Origin: Lagopus muta
Taxonomy: Eukaryota > Chordata > Aves > Galliformes > Phasianidae
Reading direction: 5' to 3'
Assembly: GCF_023343835.1 (NCBI RefSeq)
Contig: NC_064437.1
Coordinates: forward strand, 13,667,001-13,731,000
Length of the DNA stretch: 64,000 nucleotides
The position numbers were made by a program, and so were the translations under genes. Positions 29,965 through 44,600 of this stretch are shown in pieces. Each line of letters begins with the position of its first letter. Within the stretch, counting starts at the first letter, position 1. The notes beneath the pieces were generated by a model. The model did not search any database, was not told where the DNA came from, and was given only the letters and a program-made list of their open reading frames with translations.

Positions 29965-32900
29965 CTGTTCAAGAAAAAGTTGTTTAGAACACACTTTGCT
30001 TGTATCATTGAAAAACTTAAAATAGCCTACATGGAATATTAATCTTTAGTAAAAACAAAGTTCTGTAACAAACCAATAGCCAGTTTGACAGCAGAGCCCC
30101 TCATCCCTCACCCACCACAGCTCCCAGACCTCCTGAATGGGGTGCCAAGCAGCCAGGGTTGGGCTATCACCTTCGCAGAGAAACCACATCCAGTGGCACA
30201 CGTGGTCCAAAATTTATGTTAACTCCAGCTCTCTCCTGCATAGCAATGCTCTCTCTCGCAAATGCTTGTCCCTTAGATTTGAGCACGAAAGAGTAGTGCC
30301 AGAGAAGTCACGTTCTCCTGCCACACTCAGGCATAAGACACAGCTCTGTTAGCCACAGAAGCAGAAGCTCTACCCTAGGTCTCCCCCGTCAGCCAGTGAA
30401 AGAAACTGGCGTCAGTAAATATTCATTTTCCTTATAGTTTTCCAACTCTACCGAGTGCCAGTTCTCTCTGCATCATGGAGCTACTACACCAGAGAACTTC
30501 AACACTTTCCATTTCTGTGTGTTCTTTGTGTGTATTTCACTTCTGCATGTTGTCTGTGCAGTTGTTTGCTGCTTTGCAGGCTGCTGTCAGGAGGTAAGGA
30601 ATGCACCAGGGACACCATCTTATCTTGGATTTAATTTGATCTCTGAAGCTGACTCTTTACCGCATTCATATTTCACAGTTGCTCTATAGGCAAAGCCCAG
30701 GACAGCCTGAGGTTGAGCAGGATGAAGGCAGGTCCGTGGGCCACCTGTAGAATGCTGATGAGTTACACTGAAGGCAGAACCACGTGTTCTCTCTGGCACC
30801 AGCAAGATTTCTTTTTCTGATAGCAGAAGACCACAAGAGAAAGCTCCCAGCAGCTGCCAAGCCAGAGGTTGCCCTGGCCCCTGCCCATTGCCTGCACATG
30901 GGCTATGCAGCCTTTCCTGCACTCAGAGGATGCAGCAGGCATTTCAGCCTCCTGCCATAGACCACCACAACGCGTTGCCCTGCAGAACGAGTGACCACAT
31001 GCCTTGGCTATTCCTGGTTACCAACACAAACAAAAAGGAAAGACTGCTTCATTCTCTCCACCACCCACTACTATAGGTGGATGTGGAGAACGCGCAGCCG
31101 CGTCTGTCTGTACCAGGCCTTCAGTCACCTGCCCCAGGCACCTACAGACCACAGCATTGCAACAATGTGAAACACTCGTGCTGCCTTAAGAAGTGACCCG
31201 GATGCAGTCAGCAGTGCACCTCAGCAGAGGTAAGGGGGGGAGGAAGCAGTGAGAGAACAGGAAGGTGGGTACAGTCAGCAGGGCTGGAGCGCATCTCCAG
31301 CAGGTGCTGCACACAAAGGTGCCTGCAGCTCCCTGGGCACGCAGCAACTCAGCCACACACCGTTAGCAGCCCCTATCTTGGAGAACCAATTGAGCAAAGC
31401 ACCCAGCAGATGAGGATAATGGAAGGTAAATGCTGACTTGGGGTTTGTCGTTTCAGCCATACGTTTTAATTACCAGATGCTGATTACAATTTAACCACCA
31501 GGCTACGTCAGAAATGCCTTGAATTGTTTCCTTATTTAATTTGCAGAGGTTGATGCAGCTGTGGCACAGACATTAGGGAAAGTTATCACATCTAAAAAGT
31601 TGTCCAGAATCACAGAAAACTGCTTTAATTTGCTCGGTGATTGTTCCAAGTTTTGAAGATATACATATACGTGATGCTCAAGATGATTTTCTCCAACAGT
31701 TGAGCTCATTTTAACTTCTGAAACCACATTTAAATTAAAAAAAATGACTGCCACATAAATAGTTGGATCTTTTTTCCACCATGGGTGTTAATGCACTCAT
31801 GTCTATGGCTCCACGTTTTGTAGAGCTTTATAGCAACCAGCAGAAATACTGGGAGACTTAATTGGAAAGTAACGTTCACATGGTTGGTGACATATGCTAA
31901 GAATATCTTTCAATATCCACAGCTTGTGTAAAATAAAAGTCTCAAGTTACTGGGGGTTTTTTGTTTGTTTGTTTTCTTTCTATGAGCAGCACCAGGATCT
32001 TCATTCAGTAGAAGCAGAAATGAAAAAAGAAGCACAAAGAAGACAGAAGGGAAGACCTGACATTATTGAAAAGACTGCCAAGAAAAGAGAATTTGTAAAT
32101 ATAGAATTCTGGAAAAATAAAACCAAAACTTACAGCCCTTCTGCCTTTGCAAACAGCTGAGTCACCTGCACAGGGAGAGCACAAGCAGGCATCATCCTAC
32201 CATGACATTTTCAGAGCAATATTGCAGCCTTGCATAGGTTCTCCCATGTAGCATGTTCAAGGTAAATGTTAGCGATCAAGGACACATGGCTGTCTTGGAG
32301 ACCAAGCATACCACATCACTGAATGACTGAGCTGATAGCTACTGCAGTCCACACAAGCTGCTTGTTTGTATCTCGTTACTGCAAAAGGGAATTGAGAGCA
32401 TGGCTCCATCCTTAAGCCTTCGTGAGAGCACTCCCAAACCAGGAAGGATTGCTGTCACTTTTAACACAGCTCCTACCCAGAGAAAGCATTAAGATGCCAT
32501 CTCTGGCTAACAAGGGACAAGTGATTGCTACCCTGAAGTTAAAAATAGGGAGGCAGGGAACAGGTTTGATTTATCCTCCTTGCATTTCATTCTCCCAAAA
32601 CAAGTGATACCAGTTTTTATGAAACATGGACCCTTAAGGCATATGGGTGTGATTTTATAAGAAAGACAAAGTCACAGAGTTAGCTTTGATTTTGAACAAA
32701 CCACCACCTCTTGCTTTTTTTCCCAGGAGAAAAGTGGAAAAGGTGGATGGACAAAGCTCTCTGTGAAGCCACACTACCCAGGAGACAACAGTAAAATACC
32801 TTCAGTATTTAGAAATGAACTGACTACAAGCATATTCACAATGAGGAAGACTTGGCTTTTTTTTTTTTCTTTTTCAAAGCAGATGAGAAGAAAAGTCACC

Positions 32901-34784
32901 TTCCCTTACTCTCCTTTATTTGAAAAATAAAACCCCAGGTAGTCAGAGTTGTAGCACACAAAGAAAACACTCATCTGTATCGTTTAAGATTTCTGTATCA
33001 TATTATCTCAGGTCAGCTTAAGGTTTGTAACACAATATTGGGTTTTATTGTAAATGTACCCATTAGTACATCAGTTGAGTGCTAAAGCTTGTATGCTTTG
33101 TGTAGTGATATTTTTTCTAATAAGCACATTCCTGGTGTGAGACGGGATGTGTCTAATCCATAACAAAGCTGATGGAGAGACAATGGACTTCAGCCAGCTC
33201 AGTTCTGTTTCAAGGAAAGAGGACAATAACTGCATTTGACATTTATAAGAATCTAATTTCCTCATGCTTTACAAATGGAGCTCATTACTCTCCAGACTGC
33301 TGGTTCCACCAATTATTGTAACTGATGTGCCGGGATTTTTCCTTCTCTATATTAGTATTTGATGCACTCTCAATGAAGGCTGTTTCCTTAATTATTTACT
33401 GGTATTCTGTGCACTAACCACATTATGAGATTCATGCAACTGACAATAAGAAGGATCTTTTCAAAGGATGGTGGAGACAAGGAAATGACTTTGCAAGAGG
33501 GGCCTGAACCCAGCACTGAGCTACAAAGCATGGGCTCGTTCCAGCAAGAGCACCCCAGCAGGAAAGCTGCCTAGTTAACACCTGGGCTGGCTACTGGGAC
33601 ACAGGCATGGCTTCCCCAAGGTTCCAAAATGCCACTGAGTGCAGGGGTACCACTGGATGTGGGCAGAAGCTGTGTGTGGTACAAAGGAAGTATTCCTTAA
33701 TGACTGCAATTACCCATCTGCCTTTGTCTCTGAGCCTCTGAGTTTTTGGTGAAAGGGGGAAGATGTCTACAGATCTGTTTCAAACAAAAAGATACAGAGA
33801 GATTCCAGGGCTGCAGATCATCCAGTGAACTACTTATTAAATTAGGTTTCTAAAATAGCACAGTTCAGCTTTAAGTGCTAACAGCTTGGTTCTCTGGAGA
33901 CCACAGCCTTCACTAAAAGGCCTCACAGCCCAAGAAACACTACTTCACTGTCTCCTGTAATTTTACATCCACCATCATTTTCTCTGGTGTGGTAAATTAC
34001 AATTACTGGGTTTCAGTCTCCACTTCATTGTCTTTTAAACTATTATTTATAGCTATGCCAAGCAAACGTCAGACTCAATATATTCAAAAGTTATATTTTG
34101 ATATCTCTGAGGTGACTGTTTCGGGAGCCATTAGTTCTGAGTTCACAAAGTTCTGCTGTCAATATATAAAGCATTTTTCAGCAAGTCTCTGAGTGAGAAA
34201 TATAAATAGAGATGGACAAATCTGGAGCCAGGAAAGGGTAGACTTCAGCTCTGCAAAACCAGATACCAATGTTGGTCATGATCCAGATCCTAGCCTGTCT
34301 GCATCTGCTCAGCTGGGAGATGAGAGAACTATGTCTCCTGCTGATGATAAGCACTGTCATTCCGGGCTTGCAGAGAATAAAGAAAATAAAGCAGCAGTGT
34401 AATAGTTTTGAGCTTTTTTGAAAAGAGAAACCCACTACCGGTTGTTTTCTCACTTTAAGTAAGTGAGATACATACCCTAGTGTATACTGATTTCAGAAAT
34501 CAGTGGGATGCGGGTTATGGAAGAGTTTCCAACTCCTTCCAGCTTTGGTCCCTTCTCTGCTGACACCAGAAATGGCCCTGGCTCTTGGGATCTTAGCTAG
34601 GAAACACAGGAACAAGATGATGCTCCAGTGCATCGTCTAAGCAGATCAAACCATAAAAGCACTACGTGCTGGATAAGTAACATCAGCTCAGTCCCAGCAA
34701 GCAGGACCCAGCACTGCATGGTAAGGACACCCTGTAGCTGTTACCACCTGTGCCAGTTGAACTGCAGTTTGCTTTGACAAGTGA

Positions 34785-35235
34785 TTCAGGGATCTCCTAG
34801 AAAGTGGAAGGTAACAAAGATGATAAAGGGCCTGAAGCACCTCCTGCATGAGGAAAGGCTGAGAGATCTGGGGGATGTTCAGCCTAGAGAAGACTGAGGG
34901 GATCTGATTGATATTTACAAAAATCTGAAGTGCAGGAGGCAATTGGGTGAGATCAGACTGTTTTCAGTGGCATGTAGTGATGGGATAAGGAGCAATGGCC
35001 AGAAAACAGAATGTAGGAAGTTCCACATAAACATATGCAAGAACTTCTTTACAGTGGCAGCGATAGAGCACTAGAACAGGCTGCCCAGAGAGGTTGTGGA
35101 GTCTCCTTCTGTGGAGATATTCAAGACCCATCTGGACACCTACCTGTGTGACCTGCTATAGAAAACCTGCTTTAGACGGGGACTGGACTCTATGATCTCT
35201 AGAGGTCCCTTCCAACCCCTGCAATTCTGTGATTC
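34785..35235 (+). repeat. CR1 LINE, 5'-truncated
   Basis: It starts near CAGGGATCTCCTAG, passes through AGGAAAGGCTGAGAGATCTG and AACAGGCTGCCCAGAGAGGT, and ends CCCTTCCAACCCCTGCAATT then CTGTGATTC. The reading frame is broken. It is the same CR1 type as the copy at 55086-55653. Confidence 0.92.
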
Positions 35236-36181
35236 CCCTTTCCACGCATGCAGGGACTCTGTGTGGCCTCCTCCTCTTTCAGGAAGGGGGGGAGATGTGA
35301 AGACGTGCAGCAGTCAGCTGCACAGCAGCATGTTACGGGATGACATAGAATAGGGATGCTCCTGAAGCACCCCTATGGATTCCATCCAAACATCACATCT
35401 CTGACAGCTCTTTGGCAGCACAGGAGGAGAGCTCCAGCCTGGCACATTTCAGGAGGTCCTATGACCATCCCCTCCCCCAGGTGCCCTAAGTGCTGGTGCC
35501 ACATCTGCTTGCACATATACTTGCATGCACCAATGCAGCAGGCATCTCTAATCTCATGCCCACTCTCTGGCAAAGAAACTGCAACAGGATGACTCAATAG
35601 GAAAAAAATACATAATATGGATATTTCTCATGAGTGATATTACAGGATTTCAAATCTTTATAAAAAAAACTGCATTTGGAACCTGGTTGTTTTAAGTACT
35701 TTTTCATGACAGCCATGAAAATAGATTTATGTAGATATAAGATGCAAGCGAAATGACCAAAAGTAGTCCAGCAAGTTTCTACAGTCATCAGATGGAACAC
35801 GTTGTGGAAGAGCTCTACCCTTGGTCACTGTCACTCCATTAATTTGCAGCATCTTCAATGTAGTTACATTTGTACATACAGTAAAAAACACAACTAAATT
35901 GGATGCCCTTGATGTCGTGCTTTCACAGCTAAGCAGAATTGAAGTGCATGAGAAAACAATACATAGCTCACCAGAAGTAAAGTATGTCTGTCTCTGCCCT
36001 TTCTCTTAGAACACTTTGAAATGTAGAGACACCACTTCCCACAAGGCAGGAGCCAGCAAGCTGCTTACTTACTAGAAAAAGGCTGAAATTTCAACCCACA
36101 GCAAGTAGAAATAATTTCAATCAGAAGTAAATTGTTAACAGTGAAAGAATGCTTAAAAAGATTGAGATTTAAAATCACTAG

Positions 36182-36197
36182 AAAAAAAAAAAAAAAA
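36182..36197. repeat. Poly(A) run
   Basis: A homopolymer run of 16 A, without any recognised element joined to it. Confidence 0.85.
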
Positions 36198-37018
36198 GGC
36201 TCACTAAGATAGACATAAAATGAGGTTAGTGGAAAAGTTTAAGCAGCGTGAATGCATTATCACAGAAAAACAGCGAAGATTTTGCTGGATAAAGATGATG
36301 ACATGAAATTTAAGTCGTACGCTGGCATGCTGAGAAAGTAACGTTCTAAATACTTTCTGCTTACAATTACAAAATGATCAATTGTTAAAGGTTGCACGGA
36401 GAAATATCTTCCACTCTGCCTGGACATGCACAGTGGGCCAAGAATGCACCTGGATAAGCCAAGCATTCATTATCTCCCAGACACTCAATATCCCATAATA
36501 CCCACAGTGGCTGCCAGCTCCTTGTCCACTGTTGACCACACGCCATGTGCCCCATTTCACAGCTGAAAAGTATTTAAAATTCATGAAGCTTGTTGAAAGC
36601 TCGACTGTCACATTCTGCTCATTCCACAGGGTATGGGAAAGCCGAGCAGAAGGGACATTTCAGCTGGGGCTATTATGGCTCTTGAATAACCAATATTCTA
36701 TTAAATTGCTAATAAACCCACTTGAAGATAAGTTGATCACAATCAAACCATACAGTAGCATTCCTTTCCTTTAATGCAGAGTTGTCAGGTTTCACTCTGT
36801 ACTGTACTCCTGTTTCTGTGCCGTTTGTTCACGACTTGACACCGAGCATTCATGATGCTTACTCTGTCCCAGGCCATCTAAATGCCCTATTCTAAGGAGG
36901 CTGAAAGATCTTTGGCAAGGATAATACTCTGCTTATTTTAAGGTAGCAAGCTCTTTTTAAAGGAAAATCTACACTAAAGAAGTAAAAAATAATTATACCT
37001 CAACCAGTATTTTTTTTT

Positions 37019-37040
37019 GTGTGTGTGTGTGTGTGTGTGT
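37019..37040. repeat. (GT)n microsatellite, 11 units
   Basis: An uninterrupted GT dinucleotide run preceded by a T run. It is likely polymorphic and a possible Z-DNA former. Confidence 0.95.
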
Positions 37041-40000
37041 AACCTCTTGAAGGGGTGCTCACAGCCTGAATGCAGCAGTAAATACCACTGGGGCTTTCTG
37101 CAGAGGAGCAGCCTCTGGGGCTCCCATGCACCCGGTCAGCTTGGGTCTCGTCTGCATTTTCATTTCAGCGATTCATTTCCTCCCATCTTCACTGAATCTT
37201 AATTTTAACAAAGAAAATAAATATAAAAGACTTCTTCTAAAGACTCTCTAAGAGTGTTTGTTTTGCATTAAGACAGATTTTGCTGAGATTCCTCAGTTAA
37301 TTGCCAAAATACTGGCAAAGCCCACTACCACCTTCTAATCTTGCTGTGAACATACCGTTTTGCCAAGAGGACTCCAAATCTCGTAACTTCTAACAGTGAA
37401 AAGCATATCCATCTCCTTCTGGAAAGTGGATTTATAAGTTTCCATTTCTATTAAGTAATGCTGCTCTGCTGAGAAGCAGCTCCCACCCAGCTCCAGCCCG
37501 GCAGGGCCTGGTGGCAGTTGTTCCCATTCAGCTCTGAGCCCTCCTGCAATCCAAGGATTTCAGCTGCACGAATGGCAGAGGACCATCATCAGGAAGATCT
37601 GTCCTACCTCGTTTGTCAGCTGGGGAGCCACAGAGAACACCCAGCGGTTGCTACCAGGCCCGTGCTGCCATATGCCAAGGAGGGCAGTGAGGAGAAGCAG
37701 AGTCCCAGAAGCCAGCCCAGCTGTAGGAACAGCGACCATCTTCACAGGCAAAGAAAACGTTTTTGTTCACCTCCTGTTCACTCAATAACTGGCCTTTCAC
37801 CGAGAAACATCCCTTGTTATTTTATAATGAGGCCACAGGCAGAGGTTATACTAACACAGAGCTTTTCCCCCCTCTAATACAAGGTTTCATTCATGCTTTT
37901 AGAGAAGTTGACAGTCTTATTTTAGCAATGCTAACGTATCTTGTAATGTGCCTGAAGCATCAAGACAAACATAACAGCAACTGCAGAAAATGCAAATTCT
38001 GACCATTTTCCTTCTCTCAACTAGTTCCAGTAATGTCCTACTGACTAGAAATAAAAGTAACATCTGAGTAGGAATACAGAAATTTGCTGATACTCATAAA
38101 GTGGAATCAAATCCTAGAAGACATACCAACCAGTCAGAGAAATCAAAATTAATACATCTCAGTGCCAATAAGCAAACTAGAAGTCATCCACTGAACAAAT
38201 TGGCCATCACAGCGCAAACAGTGACACTTCAACCTGAAAATAACCTCTAGAGATGTTATACAATAGTGACAAGCTTCAACAAATTCTTCAGCTTCAGAAG
38301 AAAATCTGCAGCAAGCAAAACTGATTACCCATTTCTGTCTGCTATTCCTTGAGCTCAGACTGACAGAGGCAATGGAAGGACCTCATACGTGCTGCTCTTA
38401 CATAGACTGCCCATCAGAAGCTTACAACAATTGAAAGGAAATGAGAGTAAAGAACGAGCACTGAAACAAAGAGCACGTAAGAACACCCAGTAGTTGGTAC
38501 ATTCCCCCTGTAACTGTGTATTTTTATGAGGTAGAAACCCTCCGCCCATGCACAACTCCCCAGGGATCCCCAAAGCCACCACCAGCCTCGGCCACCAGCA
38601 CTCTCACCACCTGCTCCCACAATCAAGGGTTAACTGCACACACAGGCAACAAAACGTCCAGATCTCTACATACTTGAAAAAAGGAAGTTGCCACCTTTCA
38701 CTGACACAAACCAGAATGCAGGACTCAAACCCTGGGCAGGCAGCAGAGGATGAAAGCCTGACCCAACGAGGTCAAAATTCCCCCAAGATGCACCTTTCCA
38801 TAGTGTATCATAACTGAAAAAATGCCAATATCAGTGATCCTGCAAGGAAGCCACTTCCAGGGCATGAGTAGGCACTCCTTTCCCCACCAAACAAGCTCTT
38901 ACCTACTTTCTTGCATCCTGAGGCCATATTCTTTAATAGTGCTAAACACCATGTTCAGTTGAAAGTGCAGGACATCAGGAAGGGGGTTGTTATGTTTTGA
39001 AAGGAACACATTTCTTTGACACATCTGCAACTGAGTTACTACTGTCCTACTGTATAAACATATTTGCCTTTTCCAAACATAAAATACTAATGGATTTTAA
39101 ACAACGGGAAACCACCATGCTTGCTATAAATGTACAGAGACAGTAGAAAAAAATGAAGAAAAGCAAGACAAGAGCTATGTAAAGGGCAACTTTTTAAAGA
39201 TTCTACTTAATAAAAGCTCTTTCAGATATCAGACTCCTGATCCAGTCACGCTCCTTCAGAGAGAGCAAAGCTATCTCCCTTCACGTGTATAATTCTGTTC
39301 GCTGTGCACATTGCAAGAGATGCAGCTTCGCTGACATCCCACCACTCAGTCTTGAGAACAGTTACTTTGGGAAATATCTTCCTACAGACTTTTAAATACA
39401 CATTAGAGATTAGGGTTTAAGCTATGGTATTACTCAATAAGAGCTACTTTAAAAGAGGGGCAGATTGAAAAAGAACATAACCAAACTGTACAGGGTTAAT
39501 CGAATGTGATGACCCACACTTCCTAATCACACCACCTGTACCTGAGGCAGCAGCTGCCTGAGTCTCACCACATCCATGCTGGCATGCTTTGCAGAGTGGC
39601 TGTGATGCTGCTGATGAATTGGGTGCCAGCACACCTCAGCTCGGGGGACACATTCCCTGCTCAGAGCTGTGCCATGAGACTGCGTAGAGCCCACTGCCGC
39701 AGCACGACTGAGGAGAGGTGGAATAGGAGGCAACAGCCAGGAGGCAATGATGCAGGCAGCCAGCCTGCCTGATGGCTTTTCCTTTCCTCCTGCTGTGCTA
39801 CATAACCTCAACGCCATGTAGAAATAAAGGGAAAAACTGAGATGTATAAAATCATAACAAAATGGAAACGATTAGCTCACCAGCTGCTATCAAACCCGCC
39901 CGAGGTGTGGCAGTAACCTAACAGCTTGTAACAGCAGTGCTTCCAGACAAAGGCAATGCCAGAGCCCACACATACCTGCAGAACCCAGTGCAAATAAAAA

Positions 40001-41338
40001 AGCAAGCTTCCTGCTGGAGTAGGGTAATTTGTGGAAAAGTTAGATGAAAACCACTCCATGTATTTCTGCCACTGAGAAGCTGAACAGTATATTTCCTTGG
40101 TGACTGGTTTTGGTTTCAACTACAGGGCTGGGCGTGACTGTTGCTCCAGGGAAGGATGACACTGCTGTGTTGGACAGCTGAACCCGTGAGGACAACCTAG
40201 CCTGGGAGGAGGGAAACAACACCTGCACCACAGGGCAAGCAACTGGAGACTGCTGGCAGCAACTGGTGTAAGGATGACTGCACGTGACTGCAGCATAGAG
40301 CCCCTAGCATGACTGCTGCCAGCATCCTGGAGATGGAGGAGCCTTTAAACTTCCTCATTACATGCCACCAAGAAAGGCAAAAAGGTTGAGAGCTCCACTT
40401 TCACTCTTCACCATCACTGGATTACTCTCAGGAAGAACCACGGAGAAGCAGATGTCATGCAGCAAAGGCTTCAGTTTCTTCAGTACGAGGGACCTGGATC
40501 TTCTGCTGCTGCAACTCCGTATCACACGGGTGTGGATCTGCGTGTTAAGCAGTGAAGTGCAAACTTGGAAAAATAACAATGGCTAAATTCTTTCTAAATT
40601 CTAGAGTATTTTTTAAGACTCATATCTACCTACTGCTGAATGCTTCTGATGCACTACCAGTGGTAAGTGCTTGAGGGGAAAGGTAGGAAGCCTGCTTTCT
40701 TATCTATTTTGGTTGGCAAAAAGAGGTCTAAGCGTAGTTACACAACAGTGAAGAGAAAAGGCTGCAGAAGTGTGTGCAGTCTGCAGGGTCAGAGCAGGAA
40801 GATTATAATCTTCTCTTTAGCCTGTTTATCTTGTGCTTCAGCAGCTTATCAAGTTAAAAAGAAGGTGAAGGCAAAAAGCAAGGCTGCATCATGCTCCAGA
40901 TGTTTTCAATACTAACTTCAGCCTAGGGGGGACAAACACAGCTTCTCCGTCAGCAACCACTCACTGCAGCAACTAGGAAGATGATGCTCCTGGAAAAACT
41001 AACACATAGTTTGCAGATACTAATTTATGAAGGCATATTATCTTGTTCAGAATACAGATAATTCTCTGTGTTCTTACAGTTACATGTAAAGTGGTGAAGC
41101 AAAATTCACCAAAAAAGTGACAGATTTAATAGACCAGAAAGATGTCCCTAATAAGCAAAATCAGTTACATAACGAAGACACAATTTTCACAAACACTATT
41201 TTCTCAAAGCTGAAATCATTATATGCAGATCATTAAGCAGCAAATTTGCAAGCTAGAAATTAGTGGTGCCCAGGAGCAGTTCTACAAAAATGTCACTAAA
41301 TGTCCAGAAATACTGCATTCACATGTCAGAAAAAACAC

Positions 41339-41645
41339 CACAGAATTACAGAATGGTTTAGGTTGGAAGGGATCTTAAAGATTAACTGGCTCTAAGCCCT
41401 ATCCTGGGCAGGGATACCTCCCACTAGCCCAGGTCACCTACAGCCCCATCCAGCCTGGCCTTAAGCAACTTCAGGGAGAGGGCATCCACAGCTTATCTAG
41501 GATATGCCAGTGCCTCACCGTGCTTATAGTGAAGAATTTGGTCCTAACATTTTATCTAAATCTCTCCTCTTTAATTTAAAAGCATTATCCCTTGTCCTAT
41601 CATTACACTCCCTGAGTAAAGACTCCCTTTCCAGGCTTCTTTTAA
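41339..41645 (-). repeat. CR1 LINE 3' part
   Basis: On the plus strand it reads ACAGAATTACAGAATGGTTT then AGGTTGGAAGGGATCTTAAAG, and further CCCATCCAGCCTGGCCTTAA and GAGGGCATCCACAGC. These are the reversed CR1 end. It is moderately diverged and in the same orientation as DDAH1. Confidence 0.9.
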
Positions 41646-44600
41646 GAAGCAAATATAACAGATAATTACAGTTAGTGTAGAAAAGAAATTAAAGTTGGAT
41701 ATGAAAGCCAAAATAACTGCATGAAACACATTTTAGTGCAATATATCAGAAACCAAAGGAAATTGTAAAAGCAAAAGGAGCTAGTGAAAGTCTCTGGACA
41801 ACAGAATCAAGATACAGAAGGACATTTTTTTCTGCTGTTTCTCTGTCTGAGGAACAACATCAGTGATGCTAATACATTACTAGCTGAAAAGGATGAAATT
41901 TTCAATTTTCACTACAACAAAGAACAAACAACATACGTTTGCACGGTATTTGGGAAAAAGCCACTCAAATATTCAGACTGCATCATGGATAGCAGCTTTC
42001 ATTCCAGCCATATATAGAGAAGAGACCTTCAAGCTGGATGGGCAGGGAGTACAGCACAGGACTGGGGGAAACCAGCCAGCTCTGTGCCTGCTATGCCGCC
42101 ACCACATGCCAGGACTGTGTCTGTGTGCATGGAGATTGGCCAGCCGGTGCCAAGGGCTCACAGAGCAACCACAGGCAGGAAGGCATCATTTCCAAAACCT
42201 CACTCAGAGCAGGATTCTCAGGGCTCAATCTATTTTACTGACCAGCGGTAGGACTGAAAGAAGGTTTCAATGGTGCTTGCAAAGCCCTACACAAGGAAGA
42301 GAAATTCAATAAGGTTTGACAAAACACACTATCTATAAGAGGGACGTAGATGAGTAGCAGTGGTTGAGGCATGGTTGGTGTTCTTGCTTTGAGAAGGAAG
42401 GTGATTCAGCATTGAGGTAACTCACAGCAGGCAGCCCGGCCCACAAAGGATGCTGGGCAAAGGGCTGGAGCCAGGAGCCTGTCATGAAGCAAGAGCAGCC
42501 AACCCACTGCTCTGCTGCCCATTCAGCGAGCAGCAGGGAGAGAGCAGTGAAGAACCGAGGTGATCCTTCATTCATGGCAAACAATGGTGCCAATCATGTG
42601 ATTTAGAGTCTGAGCATCCCAATTTCTTTTACAACTTTTTCAATTGCTGCCACACAGCCACACACATGCAGACATACATTCAGAGAAACCGACAGAGTGC
42701 TAGGTTTACTACGGAGGGGATCAGTTTTCTCTTTGTGGACACTAAAAGGGCTCCTTGAGGTTACACAGGCCAGGCAGGTGCTTACAAACATGTGACGCAC
42801 TGCCTACCTGGCACTTCTGCTGGCACCCAGGGACGCTGCACGGTGTGACCTGGAAGCAGGAGAAGCTGCTGAACATGAAGTTCACTCTGGAGGGGCGGGG
42901 GCAAGGCAGCCTGGGAAACACTGACGTATTGTCTTTCCATTACTGAAAATTACACTTTGTGAAATAGCATTAGATCATTTTAAGAGGTTTATGTAAGGAC
43001 ACTGAAGAACAAGTCCTTTGTAAAACTTTAAAAAAAAACAACCAAACAAAAAAAAAAACATCTCCCTATTTCCACTCTGCATCAAGATGTGAAAATCCAG
43101 CATGCGGCAAACCCAGCACTCCCAGACAGAAGAGGCCAACCTCAGCTCGAGTTAAATCTTCCAGCTGTTCCCAGCTCCATCTCTTCTCTCCGTCAGACAG
43201 GCTCACAGTGCTGCCTTAATTACTTGTTTAGGAAGGATGTGACATGTTCCAATTTAATACATTTAGCTCTTCTTAGAGAAAATGTAGAATTAAGCCACAG
43301 TATGCACTTGACAGATCTCTTAGCAACTAGCGTGCAATCAGCCAACAATGGATGATTCACAGTTTTAGCAAGAGTGTGCAGAACTGCCTGCCAAAAATCT
43401 GAATAAACGCACATTGCTAGACACTATGGTAAAATGTACCCTGATCTCTTTTAAACTATTATATCATAGAGGAAAGTTAAACGGCACACATTCCAGCAGC
43501 TCATCAGAGTCTGGAAATACAACCGAACTGTAACATCTTGATTTTATGATAACTGATACTTTTCTGCGGTTATTTTCGCTTAATTAGAATAATGGTACCT
43601 TTCAAAGAGAACCACTAAAGTCCATCTGTTCATGTAAATAGGAACTGCCATTTCCGTTCCCATTGCTCTGAAATAGGAAGAGGAGAGCTTGGAGGACACC
43701 AAATAGGTCATTTATTCCAGGTCCTGCTGCAGGGCCGACCACCCTCTCAGTTCCGTAAAGAGCTGCACAACCCTTTGGTAGCAGCACAAGGTGGACGGGG
43801 TGTGCTGGGGCACAGCTATTTTGCTTCACTGCCCATAAAAGCACGCTGAGAATTAGGCCCACTCCCTGGTGAGGATTGCTGCTGCTACAAAAGCAAGGCT
43901 GTTACCATTTCTACATACAGATTTCTGCCTTTGCTGTCCAGTTTCACTCCACATTTTATACCTTGCTTTGGGACAGTTTTCTTCATGCACTCCATGTGGG
44001 CATCGTAATACACAAAAACAGACTCAAACAAAGCCTTCAGAAAATCAAGAGCAAACAAAACAGGAGGGGGGCTGTTAGGATTACTTCCATGCTGCAAGAG
44101 CACCAAGGACACATTGCAGCCCATCCCCTTTCTGCTCCAGCCACAATCAGCGAGTGCAGAAGACATCTCCACACCTCCCTTCTCCCTCACCTGCCCCATA
44201 GCCCCAGGTTAGCTGAGCTGGGCACCAGCCCTTAGCTCAGCCCACGTGTGACAGTCCCCTCCAGACAGGCTCTGGCTGCAGCCCAGAAACCCACTCACCA
44301 CCCACCCAGGGTCCTCACGCTGCAGGCGGCCACCTCCAGCAGACCTCTTCCAGGTAAAGCAGATGTGCTTGGCGAAATAAGTGGCTTTCTTTGGCACAGG
44401 AGAGCAGAGCACCCGGGCTGGTTGGCAGAACTCACCTCTAGGAGAGCTGTGGTCAGAGGAAGGAATGTGAGCACAGTGCTCCATGTTGCCTTAACACTGG
44501 GATAGTTGCAGGCTTCCGCCTGTGAGGCTGACAGCCCTGCAGAGCAAGGCAAAGGCAGCAGGGGGGTGCAGCAAGCATTAAGAAGGTGCATTAAGTGCAG

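Noticed and set aside
39500-40330. GC-richer stretch considered as an exon or promoter
   Set aside because: No recognised protein words, no CpG cluster and no convincing splice context.
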